Assembly: GCF_041051975.1 (NCBI RefSeq)
Contig: NZ_CP163435.1
Location: 3,906,001 to 3,970,000 of the forward strand
Source of the DNA: Streptomyces sp. R21
GTDB taxonomy: Bacteria; Actinomycetota; Actinomycetes; Streptomycetales; Streptomycetaceae
DNA length: 64,000 nucleotides
Direction: 5' to 3'
In this document: positions 48,509 to 56,313 of the stretch, one piece after another
Layout: each line of letters opens with the position of its first letter
Position numbering within the stretch: the stretch's first letter is position 1
Made by a program: the position numbers and the translations under genes
Notes under the pieces: generated by a model
What the model was told of the DNA's origin: nothing
The model's database searches: none
Seen by the model: the letters and a program-made list of their open reading frames with translations, nothing else

Positions 48509-48540
48509 GTCAAGACGAATGCCGGGCCGCCGCCTAACGT
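48509..48540 (+). promoter_or_regulatory. Promoter of the GT2 gene
   Basis: A GTCAAG -35-like hexamer and the TAACGT -10 (48535-48540) are spaced 18-20 bases apart. The GTG start of the gene lies seven bases after the -10, so the message should be leaderless. Confidence 0.6.
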
Positions 48541-48547
48541 CGATCGC

Positions 48548-49528
48548 GTGGTCAAGCTCTCCGTCATCGTGCCGTTCTACAACGTGCAGCAATACGCACC
48601 CGACACCCTGAAGAGCCTGCGTGCGAACGCCCGCGGGGACTTCGAATTCATTCTCGTCGACGACTGCTCTCGCGACGAGACCCCGGACATTCTCGCGCGT
48701 GCGGAGCGCGAGCTCCCGGGTGCGGTGTACGTCCGACACGAGCAGAACGGAGGACTCGCGACCGCACGCAACACCGGCATCGACGCGGCGCGCGGCGAAT
48801 ACCTCACGTTCCTCGACGGGGACGACTGGATCGCCCCCGGCTACTTCGAGCAGCTCGTGGCCTCCATAGAGGACCTGGGCTGCGACTTCGTCCGCACGGA
48901 CCATGTCCAGTGCACCGCGCGGGCCCGCACCGTCTCGCGGGTTCCGCACGGCAGGCGCGGTGTCGTGATGAACCCGCGCGACGCGATTCTCCCCACCGAC
49001 CGGTCCACCTCCGTCGACTACGCCTACGCCTGGGCGGGCATCTACCACCGCCGGCTCCTCGACCGCGGCCTGCTGCACTTCACCGACGGACTGCGTACGG
49101 CCGAGGACCGGCCGTGGATCTGGAAGCTGCACCGGGAGGCGGAATCCTTCGCCGCGGTGGGGCTTCTCGGTGTGTTCTACCGGCGTGGTGTGGCTTCCTC
49201 TCTCACCCAGATCGGGGACGTGCGCCAGCTCGATTTCATTCGCGCGTTCGACCAGGTTGTGGCGGAAACCGCCGAGGACCGGGACGCGGAAAAGCTTCTC
49301 CCCAAAGCCGTTCGAACATATTGCGCCATCATTTCCCATCATCTTGGATCCATCGAAAGGTTCGAGCCGTCCGTGGCGCGGAAACTGAAGTCGATGAGTG
49401 CCGTCGCTCTGCGGCGTATGCCGCAGGACGTGCTCGACGAAGCCCTCGACTCGATGGACCTGCAGCGCGCGACGCGGCTGCGCCGGCTGCGCCGCCGTCC
49501 GGCTCCGGCCACGGGGGTGGCCGCGTGA
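48548..49528 (+). CDS. Family 2 glycosyltransferase
   Basis: 326 residues. GT-A fold with LSVIVPFYNVQQYAPDTLKSL, FILVDDCSRDETPDIL (nucleotide-binding Asp), NGGLATARNTGIDAARGEYLTFLDGDDWI (Asp-x-Asp metal site), and a later RTAEDRPWIWKLH, where the Glu-Asp may be the catalytic base. Resembles capsule or teichoic-acid glycosyltransferases. The 3' third has less GC-rich codons than the neighbours (49230-49400). GTG start favoured: seven bases after TAACGT. Its stop overlaps the next gene (GTGA). Confidence 0.92.
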   Translation: MVKLSVIVPFYNVQQYAPDTLKSLRANARGDFEFILVDDCSRDETPDILARAERELPGAVYVRHEQNGGLATARNTGIDAARGEYLTFLDGDDWIAPGYFEQLVASIEDLGCDFVRTDHVQCTARARTVSRVPHGRRGVVMNPRDAILPTDRSTSVDYAYAWAGIYHRRLLDRGLLHFTDGLRTAEDRPWIWKLHREAESFAAVGLLGVFYRRGVASSLTQIGDVRQLDFIRAFDQVVAETAEDRDAEKLLPKAVRTYCAIISHHLGSIERFEPSVARKLKSMSAVALRRMPQDVLDEALDSMDLQRATRLRRLRRRPAPATGVAA

Positions 49529-50859
49529 CCACGCAGATCTTCATGGCCTCGACGCTGTACGGGGCGGCCACGCTCGCGGCGGCGCTCGACAGCGAGTGCT
49601 TCGCCCCCGCCGACCGGCGCGTGCTGCTCGTCTCGAACAACGCGGCGACGCCCGAGACGACACCCGGCGTGGACGAGATGCCCGGCTTCGACCGGGTGCG
49701 CGCCCGCTTCGACGACGTGGTCTCCTGGAACGAGACCATCTCCCCCTTCCATCCCGGAGGCTGGACCCCGCGCCCCGACGACGTACCGCTGTGGGAGCGG
49801 CATCTGCGGCTGGCGTGGAACCTGGGTGACGACGACGTCGAGCTCGCCGTCGAGTCCATCCAGGTCAACCCGGCACTCGGCGTCACGCAGATCTTCACCG
49901 GCGCGCCCGTCACGGTCTACGCGGACGGCCTGATGAGCTACGGCCCCACCCGCAACAAGATCGACCCGCTGGTCGGCACGCGCGTGACCCGGCTCCTCCA
50001 CCTGGACCTGGTCCCCGGCCTCACGCCGCTCCTGCTCACCGAGTTCGGCGTCGCACCGGAGATCGTGCCGACGGACGCCTTCGTCAAGGTGCTCGCCGAA
50101 CTGGAGGACACCGGTGCCGAGTTGCCCGTCATCGACGAACCGGCCCTGCTCCTCGGCCAGTACCTCTCCGCGCTCGACATCCTCACCACCGAGGAGGAGG
50201 AGAACCTCCACGTCCGGATGCTGAAGGGCGCCGTCGAACTCGGCCACACCCGCGTGGTGTTCAAGCCGCATCCCACCGCCCCGGCCCGCTGGTCCCGCAT
50301 CCTGGAGAAGGAGGCGGAGAAGATCGGCGTCGACCTGACGGTGCTCGACACCCCGGTCCTCGCCGAGGTCCTCTACCAGCGGATGCGCCCCGCTCTGGTC
50401 GTCGGCTGCTTCTCCACGGCCCTGTTCACGGCGTCCGCGCTCTACGGCCTGCCGGTCGCCCGTATCGGCACCGACTCGCTCCTCGACCGCCTGGCGCCCT
50501 ACGAGAACAGCAACCGCGTCCCCGTCACCATCGTCGACGCCCTGCTGCCCGAGCTGACGGACCGTGCGGCGGTCGCCGAACAGCGGCCGGGGATGGACAT
50601 CGCCGACCTCAACGGCCTCCTGAGGGCCGTCGGTTTCGCCATGCAGGCGAAGATCTATCCCGGCCTGCGCCCGGCCGCCGAGAAGTATCTGACGCACCAT
50701 CTGAACCCGCACATCTGGCGGTACTTCAAGCGCAAGCGGCTGACCTCGCTGGCGCTGCCGGGCGCGGTCCCGGCCCAGCTGGCGTTCCTGCCGCGCAACG
50801 CGACGGTCCGCCGTGTCGCGCGCCGGGCGCGTTCGCTGCGGCGGGTGGTACGCCGCTGA
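49525..50859 (+). CDS. Second polysialyltransferase-like glycosyltransferase
   Basis: 444 residues. TQIFMASTLYGAATLAAALDSECF, RRVLLVSNNAATPETTPG, TVYADGLMSYGPTRNKIDP, then the CMP-sugar region VFKPHPTAPARWSR (His-Pro motif) and ALVVGCFSTALFTASALYGLPVARIG (Ser/Thr-Ser/Thr motif) match the bacterial polysialyltransferase family. Translationally coupled to the GT2 gene. Probable polymerase for the nonulosonic-acid chain; it is the stronger match of the two such proteins here. The C terminus is very basic (KRKR...RRVARRARSLRRVVRR), fitting membrane contact. Confidence 0.86.
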   Translation: MTTQIFMASTLYGAATLAAALDSECFAPADRRVLLVSNNAATPETTPGVDEMPGFDRVRARFDDVVSWNETISPFHPGGWTPRPDDVPLWERHLRLAWNLGDDDVELAVESIQVNPALGVTQIFTGAPVTVYADGLMSYGPTRNKIDPLVGTRVTRLLHLDLVPGLTPLLLTEFGVAPEIVPTDAFVKVLAELEDTGAELPVIDEPALLLGQYLSALDILTTEEEENLHVRMLKGAVELGHTRVVFKPHPTAPARWSRILEKEAEKIGVDLTVLDTPVLAEVLYQRMRPALVVGCFSTALFTASALYGLPVARIGTDSLLDRLAPYENSNRVPVTIVDALLPELTDRAAVAEQRPGMDIADLNGLLRAVGFAMQAKIYPGLRPAAEKYLTHHLNPHIWRYFKRKRLTSLALPGAVPAQLAFLPRNATVRRVARRARSLRRVVRR

Positions 50860-50887
50860 GCGGTCTCGGCAAGGTCATCGCGCGGCG

Positions 50888-50930
50888 ACGGGCGCGGGGT
50901 GGGATCACCAAGGTCCCGGCCCGCGCCCGT
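50888..50930 (+). terminator. Hairpin terminator after the polysialyltransferase-like gene
   Basis: ACGGGCGCGGG (50888-50898) pairs with CCCGCGCCCGT (50920-50930), 11 bp, followed by TT. Confidence 0.65.
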
Positions 50931-51110
50931 TTGCGCGGGAGAATTCCCGGGCCATGGCGAGAGATCCGGCGATACAAAGCGAAGCACGGGTGAACGAGAG
51001 AAAGCGGTAAGGAGAAGCGTTGGCCTGTCAATTACTCCTTGCCTGTGAATCCGACTAGCGTGCTGTGGATTACATGCACCCACGGGGAAAGACACGGAGA
51101 AAGACGCGGG

Positions 51111-52310
51111 ATGAACTCGTCCGACCAGATGGCACCGACACGTCCGGCACCGCTGCCCGCCCCTGAGGCACCCACGCCGACGGCCTCGCTGCCCTTGGCC
51201 TCCGAGACGTCCCCGGCGCCGCCGGCTCCCCCCGCCGCCACCCCGCCCAGGCGCGAGAGCCGGCTGCGCGCGCTGGACGGCCTGCGCCTGCTGGCCGCGC
51301 TGATGGTCTGCCTCTACCACTACGCCGGGCGGGGCGGGGTGATCTCGGACTCCTGGCACCAGTCCCCGCTGCAGATGTTCCCGACGCTGTCGCGGGCGGC
51401 GGTCTACGGCTGCCTCGGCGTGCAGTTCTTCTTCGTCATCAGCGGCTTCGTGATCTGCATGAGCAGTTGGGGCCGGACCCTGGGCGACTTCTTCCGCTCC
51501 CGGGTCGCCCGCCTCTACCCGGCGTACTGGGCCGCGCTGGTCCTGGTCACCGCGGCGGCGTTCGTGCTGCCGGCCGTCGTGCACCACGCGAGGCTCGACG
51601 ACTTCCTGGTCAACCTGACGATGCTCCAGCAGCCCATGGGAGCCCCGCGGATCCTGGGCGTGTGCTGGACTCTGTGGGTGGAGGTGCGCTTCTACGTCCT
51701 GTTCGCCCTGCTCGTCGTGCGACGGGGCGTCACCTACCGGAGCGTGGTGCTGTTCTGCTGCCTCTGGACGGTGGCCTGCGCCCTCGCCCGGGTCGCCGAC
51801 ACCCCGCTGGCGGACGAGCTGGTCATGCCCGACCAGGCCCCCTTCTTCATCGGCGGCCTGGCCCTCTACCTGATCCACCGTTTCGGGAGCGACCTGCTGC
51901 TGTGGGGCATCGTGGCCATGTCCTGGCTGCTGGGCCAGCGTGCCGCGACGATGGCGCTGTGGCACCCCGGCGACCACCACCGCGACCCGCACGTCATCCT
52001 GCTGATCGTCACGCTCGCCTTCGCGGCCGTCGCGGTCGTGGCGCTGGGCTGGACGCGCTGGGCGAACTGGCGCTGGCTGACGGTGGCGGGGGCGCTGACG
52101 TACCCGTTCTATCTGGTGCACGAGCACCTGGGCTGGTTCGTCATCCGGGTGCTGCACCGCGATTTCGGCCTGCACCCGTATGCGACCCTCCCGGTCACGG
52201 TACTGAGCCTGCTGGCCCTTTCCTGGTTGATCCACCGTTTCGTGGAGAAGCCTTTCGGGCCCCGACTGAAGCGGTCCCTGCGGCGGCCGCTCGACAACAC
52301 CGTCCGGTAA
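51111..52310 (+). CDS. Acyltransferase-3 family membrane protein
   Basis: 399 residues. A ~50-residue Pro/Ala/Thr-rich N terminus leads into RLRALDGLRLLAALMVCLYHYAGRGG, the acyltransferase-3 start with its conserved His, and about ten hydrophobic spans; FFVISGFVICMS and FFRSRVARLYPAYW are typical. It likely O-acetylates sugars of the neighbouring glycopolymer. GGAG lies 12 bases before the ATG at 51111. A hairpin near the stop (52306-52333) may terminate it. Confidence 0.88.
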   Translation: MNSSDQMAPTRPAPLPAPEAPTPTASLPLASETSPAPPAPPAATPPRRESRLRALDGLRLLAALMVCLYHYAGRGGVISDSWHQSPLQMFPTLSRAAVYGCLGVQFFFVISGFVICMSSWGRTLGDFFRSRVARLYPAYWAALVLVTAAAFVLPAVVHHARLDDFLVNLTMLQQPMGAPRILGVCWTLWVEVRFYVLFALLVVRRGVTYRSVVLFCCLWTVACALARVADTPLADELVMPDQAPFFIGGLALYLIHRFGSDLLLWGIVAMSWLLGQRAATMALWHPGDHHRDPHVILLIVTLAFAAVAVVALGWTRWANWRWLTVAGALTYPFYLVHEHLGWFVIRVLHRDFGLHPYATLPVTVLSLLALSWLIHRFVEKPFGPRLKRSLRRPLDNTVR

Positions 52311-52472
52311 ATTCCAGTGAATCGGGAATTACCCTCCCGTTCATCTTGTGACGGGTTTCGCATTCTCTCTCCGGGCAGACGCGGAATAGTCCTTGACCGG
52401 CCCACAGGTCCCCCATAGCTTCCTGTGCCTGTTGGTCTCGTCCGCCCCCGCACAAGGGAGTGCTTTCTCCTC

Positions 52473-53405
52473 ATGACTGCAGCACAGGGCACGATCCGGC
52501 CGCCCCACCGACTCGACGACGTACCAGGCTGGTTCCCCGTACTCGACCAGACCCTCTTCAACTGGTTCCTGGACCGTCAGGAGTCCGCGGAGGTGCGGGG
52601 CGACCTGCTGGAGGTCGGCGTGTACATGGGCAAGAGCGCGATATTCCTGGGTCGCCATCTGCGGGAGGGCGAGCGGTACACGGTGTGCGACCTCTTCGAG
52701 GGCGACGCCCCGGACGACGCCAACCGGGCGGAGTCCACGAAGTCGTACAGCGCGCTCACCCGGCGGGTCTTCGAGGAGAACTACCTCTCCTTCCATGACG
52801 AGCTGCCCCGTGTCCTGCACGGCCCCAGCTCGGTCGTGCCCTCCGAGGTCGAGCCCCGCTCCTGCCGGTTCGTGCACATCGACGCCTCGCACCTGTACGA
52901 GCATGTGCACGGGGACATCGGCGCGGCCCGCGACGCACTGCTGCCCGGCGGCATCGTCGTCCTCGACGACTTCCGCTCGGAGCACACTCCCGGCGTCTCC
53001 GTCGCCACGTGGGAGGCGGTCCTCAACCGGGGCCTGCACCCGATCTGCCTCAGCACCCAGAAGCTGTACGGGACCTGGGGCGACCCCGAGCCCGTCCAGG
53101 AGGAGCTGCTGGCCATGGTGCGGGGGCGGGGGGACTGCCACCTCAGCGTCCAGCAGGCGGCCGGACACCGCCTCGTCCGCCTCAAGTCCAAGAACATGCC
53201 CGCCCCGGACTTCCCGGCCTCCCGACACCCTGCCGACGTTCCCACGAGTACGCCGGGCCACCGGACGCCGTCCGGGTCCACCCCGCAGACCCGGCCCGCG
53301 CCCCGCCGCAGCCGCACCCACCGAATCGCCGTCGACCTCCTGCCCCCGGCCCTCACGCGGGCCCTGCGGAACGCCCGCACGACAAGGCTCCCGGGTCCCA
53401 AGTGA
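52473..53405 (+). CDS. SAM-dependent methyltransferase (TylF/macrocin-type)
   Basis: 310 residues. The SAM-binding motif GDLLEVGVYMGKSAIFLGRHL is near residues 45-65, then YTVCDLFEG, FVHIDASHLYEHVHGDIGAARDALLPGGIVVLDDF, with the acidic metal pair typical of sugar O-methyltransferases such as macrocin O-methyltransferase. The C-terminal ~80 residues are Pro/Arg-rich and probably disordered. Likely decorates the glycopolymer sugars (inferred from position). GGGAG upstream of the ATG is 14 bases away, a little far. Confidence 0.85.
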   Translation: MTAAQGTIRPPHRLDDVPGWFPVLDQTLFNWFLDRQESAEVRGDLLEVGVYMGKSAIFLGRHLREGERYTVCDLFEGDAPDDANRAESTKSYSALTRRVFEENYLSFHDELPRVLHGPSSVVPSEVEPRSCRFVHIDASHLYEHVHGDIGAARDALLPGGIVVLDDFRSEHTPGVSVATWEAVLNRGLHPICLSTQKLYGTWGDPEPVQEELLAMVRGRGDCHLSVQQAAGHRLVRLKSKNMPAPDFPASRHPADVPTSTPGHRTPSGSTPQTRPAPRRSRTHRIAVDLLPPALTRALRNARTTRLPGPK

Positions 53406-53445
53406 CTCGACGGCGCCGCTGCTCGGCTCGGCGCCCACCCGCCGG

Positions 53446-54096
53446 TCACCTGATCCCGTAGCGCGCCTCGATCCCCGCCACGACCAGCCGCAGGCCCTCC
53501 TCGAAGCCCTCCTCGTAGCCCTCGAAGATCTGCTCCCCCGCAGCCGCCGCCAGGGGGAACTCCCGCATGCGGGCGGCGCGTTCCTCGACGTCGTAGCCCT
53601 CGCGGCGTTCGCCGGGGAGGGGCTGGACGCCCTGTTCCTCGGTGAGGAAGCCGAGGGTGTACATGTACGCGGTCGTGGTGGCGCGGACGGCCTGCGGGAG
53701 GGTGAAACCGGCCTGCGTGAAGAGGCGCAGGGTCGCCTCCATCTCCACGGCGTGCAGGGTGCCGGTGAAGCGTGAGCCGCTGAAGACCTTGGCGCCGTCG
53801 CGATAGCCGAGCAGTGCGGTGCGCAGGCCGCGGCTGGATGCCAGGAGGCGGTCCTGCCAGGTGGCGGCGGCCGCTACGGGCACGTCGGCGACCATGCGGC
53901 GGTACATCTCCGTCGCCATCTCGTCGAGCAGGGCCTGCTTGTTCTTGAAGTGCCAGTACAGGGCCGGTGCCTGGACGTTCAGCTCCTTGGCGATGGCCCG
54001 GAGGGTGAGCCCGTCGAGGCCGACCTCGTTCAGCAGCCTCAGGGCCGTCTCGGTGACGAGCCTCTTGTCCAGCTTGGGGGATTTCTGGGTAGCCAC
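53446..54096 (-). CDS. TetR-family repressor
   Basis: 216 residues. N-terminal helix-turn-helix KLDKRLVTETALRLLNEVGLDGLTLRAIAKELNVQAPALYWHFKNKQALLDEMATEMYRRM is the TetR type closest to tetracycline repressors, and the C-terminal domain follows the TetR_C pattern. The leaderless GTG at 54096 lies next to one of two palindromes in the gap to the divergent monooxygenase gene, so it should repress both genes. It likely binds an aromatic substrate of the monooxygenase. Confidence 0.93.
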   Translation of the reverse strand: MATQKSPKLDKRLVTETALRLLNEVGLDGLTLRAIAKELNVQAPALYWHFKNKQALLDEMATEMYRRMVADVPVAAAATWQDRLLASSRGLRTALLGYRDGAKVFSGSRFTGTLHAVEMEATLRLFTQAGFTLPQAVRATTTAYMYTLGFLTEEQGVQPLPGERREGYDVEERAARMREFPLAAAAGEQIFEGYEEGFEEGLRLVVAGIEARYGIR

Positions 54097-54105
54097 GGTT
54101 GACAG

Positions 54106-54120
54106 TTTAACGCCGTTAAG
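54106..54120. promoter_or_regulatory. TetR operator 1 (TTTAACGCCGTTAAG)
   Basis: Near-perfect inverted repeat, 14 of 15 positions paired about a central base, 10 bases upstream of the TetR start. Confidence 0.75.
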
Positions 54121-54141
54121 TGCACGCTCCAAGGCATGGAA

Positions 54142-54156
54142 CTTAACGGCGTTAAG
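54142..54156. promoter_or_regulatory. TetR operator 2 (CTTAACGGCGTTAAG)
   Basis: Perfect 7-bp arms around a central G. It overlaps the AAGGAG ribosome-binding site of the monooxygenase gene, so repressor binding would block its transcription start region. Confidence 0.8.
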
Positions 54157-54165
54157 GAGATGGAC

Positions 54166-55584
54166 ATGAACACGGACGTACTCGTCGTCGGCGCCGGCCC
54201 CACCGGTCTCGCCCTCGCCGTCGACCTCGCCCGGCGCGGCGTACGCGCCCTCGTGGTGGAGAAGGCCGAGGGGCTCTTCCCCGGCTCGCGCGGCAAGGGA
54301 CTCCAGCCGCGCACCATGGAGGTCCTCGACGACCTCGGCGTCCTCGACGCGGTCCGCGCGGCGGGCGGCCCGTACCCGGTCAACATGGTCTGGAAGGACG
54401 GGGAGCGCGCGGGCGAGCACCGGATGTTCGACGCGAGCGAGCCGACGGAGGCAGAGCCCTTCCAGGGGCCGTGGATGCTGCCGCAGTGGCGTACGCAGGA
54501 GATCCTCTTCGCACGGCTGACCGAGCTCGGCGGAGAGGTCGCGTTCGGGCGGGAGCTGGTGGGGATCGCGCAGGACGCGGACGGAGTGACGGCGGAGTTC
54601 GCCGCAGGGGCGCCCGTCCGTGCCCGGTACGCCGTCGCCGCCGACGGTGGCCGCTCCACCGTGCGGCGCGCGCTCGGCATCGGCATGACCGGCGAGACCG
54701 TGGACCCCCAGCCGGTGCTGGTCGCCGACGTCCGTCTGGACGGGCCGCTCGGCGGGCTCGACCGCGAGAACTGGCATGTCTTCCCACCCGCCGGCGACCA
54801 GGGCTACATGGCGATCTGCCCGCTGCCGGGCGTCGAGGACTTCCAGCTGGTCGCGCAGTTCGCGGAGGGGACGACCCCCGACCTGTCCCTCGACGGGATA
54901 CGCAAGCTCGTCGCCACGCGGTCGCATCTCGCCCCCGACGCCGTCACCGAGGTGCGCTGGGCCTCCGGCTTCCGGCCGCGCGCGGCGATGGCGGACCGTT
55001 TCCGGGAGGGGCGCGTGTTCCTCGCCGGGGACGCCGCGCACGTCCACTCACCGGCCGGCGGGCAGGGCCTGAACACCAGCATCCAGGACGCGTACAACCT
55101 GGGCTGGAAGCTGTCCGCCGTACTGCGCGGCGAGACCGGCCCCACCCTCCTCGACTCCTATGAGGAGGAGCGGCTGCCCAACGCCGCCGCCATGCTCGGC
55201 CTGAGCACGCGGGTCCACCGCGGGGAGGTCCGGCGCGGCGAGGCCACCGATCAGCTCGGCCTCGGCTACCGGGGCCGCGCCCTGTCGTCGGAGACCCGCG
55301 CCGCCCTCCCCGAGGACGCCCTGCACGCGGGCGACCGCGCACCCGACGGCATCCGTGGCGGCGTACGCCTCTTCGACGCGTTCCGGGGCCCGCACTGGAC
55401 CCTGCTCACCGTCGGCACGGACGCCGGGCTGCCGGACCTCGGCCGCCTCCCCGCCGTGCGGATTCCGGCGTACGAGGCCTACGGCACCGGGGTCTTCCTC
55501 GTCCGGCCGGACGGGTACGTGGGCTGGGCGGGCGTTACGGCGGAGGGGCTGGCGGAGTACGCGGCGGGAGTCGGCCTCTCCTAG
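54166..55584 (+). CDS. FAD-dependent aromatic monooxygenase
   Basis: 472-residue class A flavoprotein hydroxylase of the PheA/RdmE type. FAD site DVLVVGAGPTGLALAVDLARRG near the start, the DG motif YAVAADGGRSTVRRALGI, and FLAGDAAHVHSPAGGQGLNTSIQDAYNLGWKL (GD motif). The C-terminal thioredoxin-like part is short. AAGGAG is seven bases before the ATG at 54166; an upstream ATG at 54136 lies within the operator and is unlikely. Under TetR control, probably detoxifies or hydroxylates an aromatic compound. Confidence 0.93.
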   Translation: MNTDVLVVGAGPTGLALAVDLARRGVRALVVEKAEGLFPGSRGKGLQPRTMEVLDDLGVLDAVRAAGGPYPVNMVWKDGERAGEHRMFDASEPTEAEPFQGPWMLPQWRTQEILFARLTELGGEVAFGRELVGIAQDADGVTAEFAAGAPVRARYAVAADGGRSTVRRALGIGMTGETVDPQPVLVADVRLDGPLGGLDRENWHVFPPAGDQGYMAICPLPGVEDFQLVAQFAEGTTPDLSLDGIRKLVATRSHLAPDAVTEVRWASGFRPRAAMADRFREGRVFLAGDAAHVHSPAGGQGLNTSIQDAYNLGWKLSAVLRGETGPTLLDSYEEERLPNAAAMLGLSTRVHRGEVRRGEATDQLGLGYRGRALSSETRAALPEDALHAGDRAPDGIRGGVRLFDAFRGPHWTLLTVGTDAGLPDLGRLPAVRIPAYEAYGTGVFLVRPDGYVGWAGVTAEGLAEYAAGVGLS

Positions 55585-56231
55585 GCGCTGGCCAGCGTGA
55601 GCTTCACGGCGAAGCCGAGGAAGAGGGCGCCCGCGGCGGTGGTGGCCCCCGCGGACAGGCGCTTCCTGCGCCGGAAGGCCGCCGCCAGCTTCGTACCGCT
55701 GAATATCAGTGCGGTGAGATAGAGGAAGCTCGCGAGCTGGGCGAAGGCGCCGAGGACGACGAAGGACAGAGCGGGATAGGCGTACCCCGGGTCGACGAAC
55801 TGCACGAAGAAGGCGACGAAGAAGAGGATCGCCTTCGGGTTGAACAGGCTGACGACGAACGCCCGCCGGAAGGGCCGTTCATCGGCGGCGGCAGGGGTGG
55901 CGTCCTCGTGGACGGCCTTCTCCCGCCGGGTCCGCCACATCTCCCACGCCGCCCGCAGCATCCCGACCGCGAGCCAGCTCAGATACCCGGCCCCCGCGTA
56001 CTTCACGATCCCGAACAGCACGGCGTTCGCCTGCAGCAGCGAGGCGACTCCGGCCGCAGACAGCGTCATCAGCACGGTGTCCCCGCACCAGACGCCCGCC
56101 GCGGCGGTGTAACCGGCCCGCACTCCGCGGCGGGCGGCCACGGAGAGGACGTAGAGCGAGTTCGGCCCGGGGAGCAGGACGATCAGGACAAGGCCTGCGA
56201 GATAGGTGGGGAGATCGATGACACCAAGCAT
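55581..56231 (-). CDS. LysE-family exporter
   Basis: 216 residues with six hydrophobic segments. The start DLPTYLAGLVLIVLLPGPNSLYVLSVAARRGVRAGYTAAAGVWCGD has the Pro-Gly-Pro-Asn-Ser loop that marks the LysE/RhtB/LeuE family, and FNPKAILFFVAFFVQFV is characteristic. It exports amino acids or small metabolites. A leaderless ATG at 56231 follows seven bases after GACACT. It is convergent with the monooxygenase gene, sharing CTAG stop overlap. Confidence 0.9.
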   Translation of the reverse strand: MLGVIDLPTYLAGLVLIVLLPGPNSLYVLSVAARRGVRAGYTAAAGVWCGDTVLMTLSAAGVASLLQANAVLFGIVKYAGAGYLSWLAVGMLRAAWEMWRTRREKAVHEDATPAAADERPFRRAFVVSLFNPKAILFFVAFFVQFVDPGYAYPALSFVVLGAFAQLASFLYLTALIFSGTKLAAAFRRRKRLSAGATTAAGALFLGFAVKLTLASA

Positions 56232-56237
56232 GGAATG

Positions 56238-56263
56238 GAGTGTCGCACGGGGGTACGACACTC
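56238..56263. promoter_or_regulatory. Inverted repeat GAGTGTCG-N10-CGACACTC upstream of lysE
   Basis: Perfect 8-bp arms with a 10-base spacer, directly upstream of and overlapping the presumed -10 region of the LysE gene. Regulator unknown. Confidence 0.5.
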
Positions 56264-56313
56264 CCGCTTCGAGTGGTGCGGATCAGTCTCCGTCGAGGCG
56301 GGTGGCCCGACCC

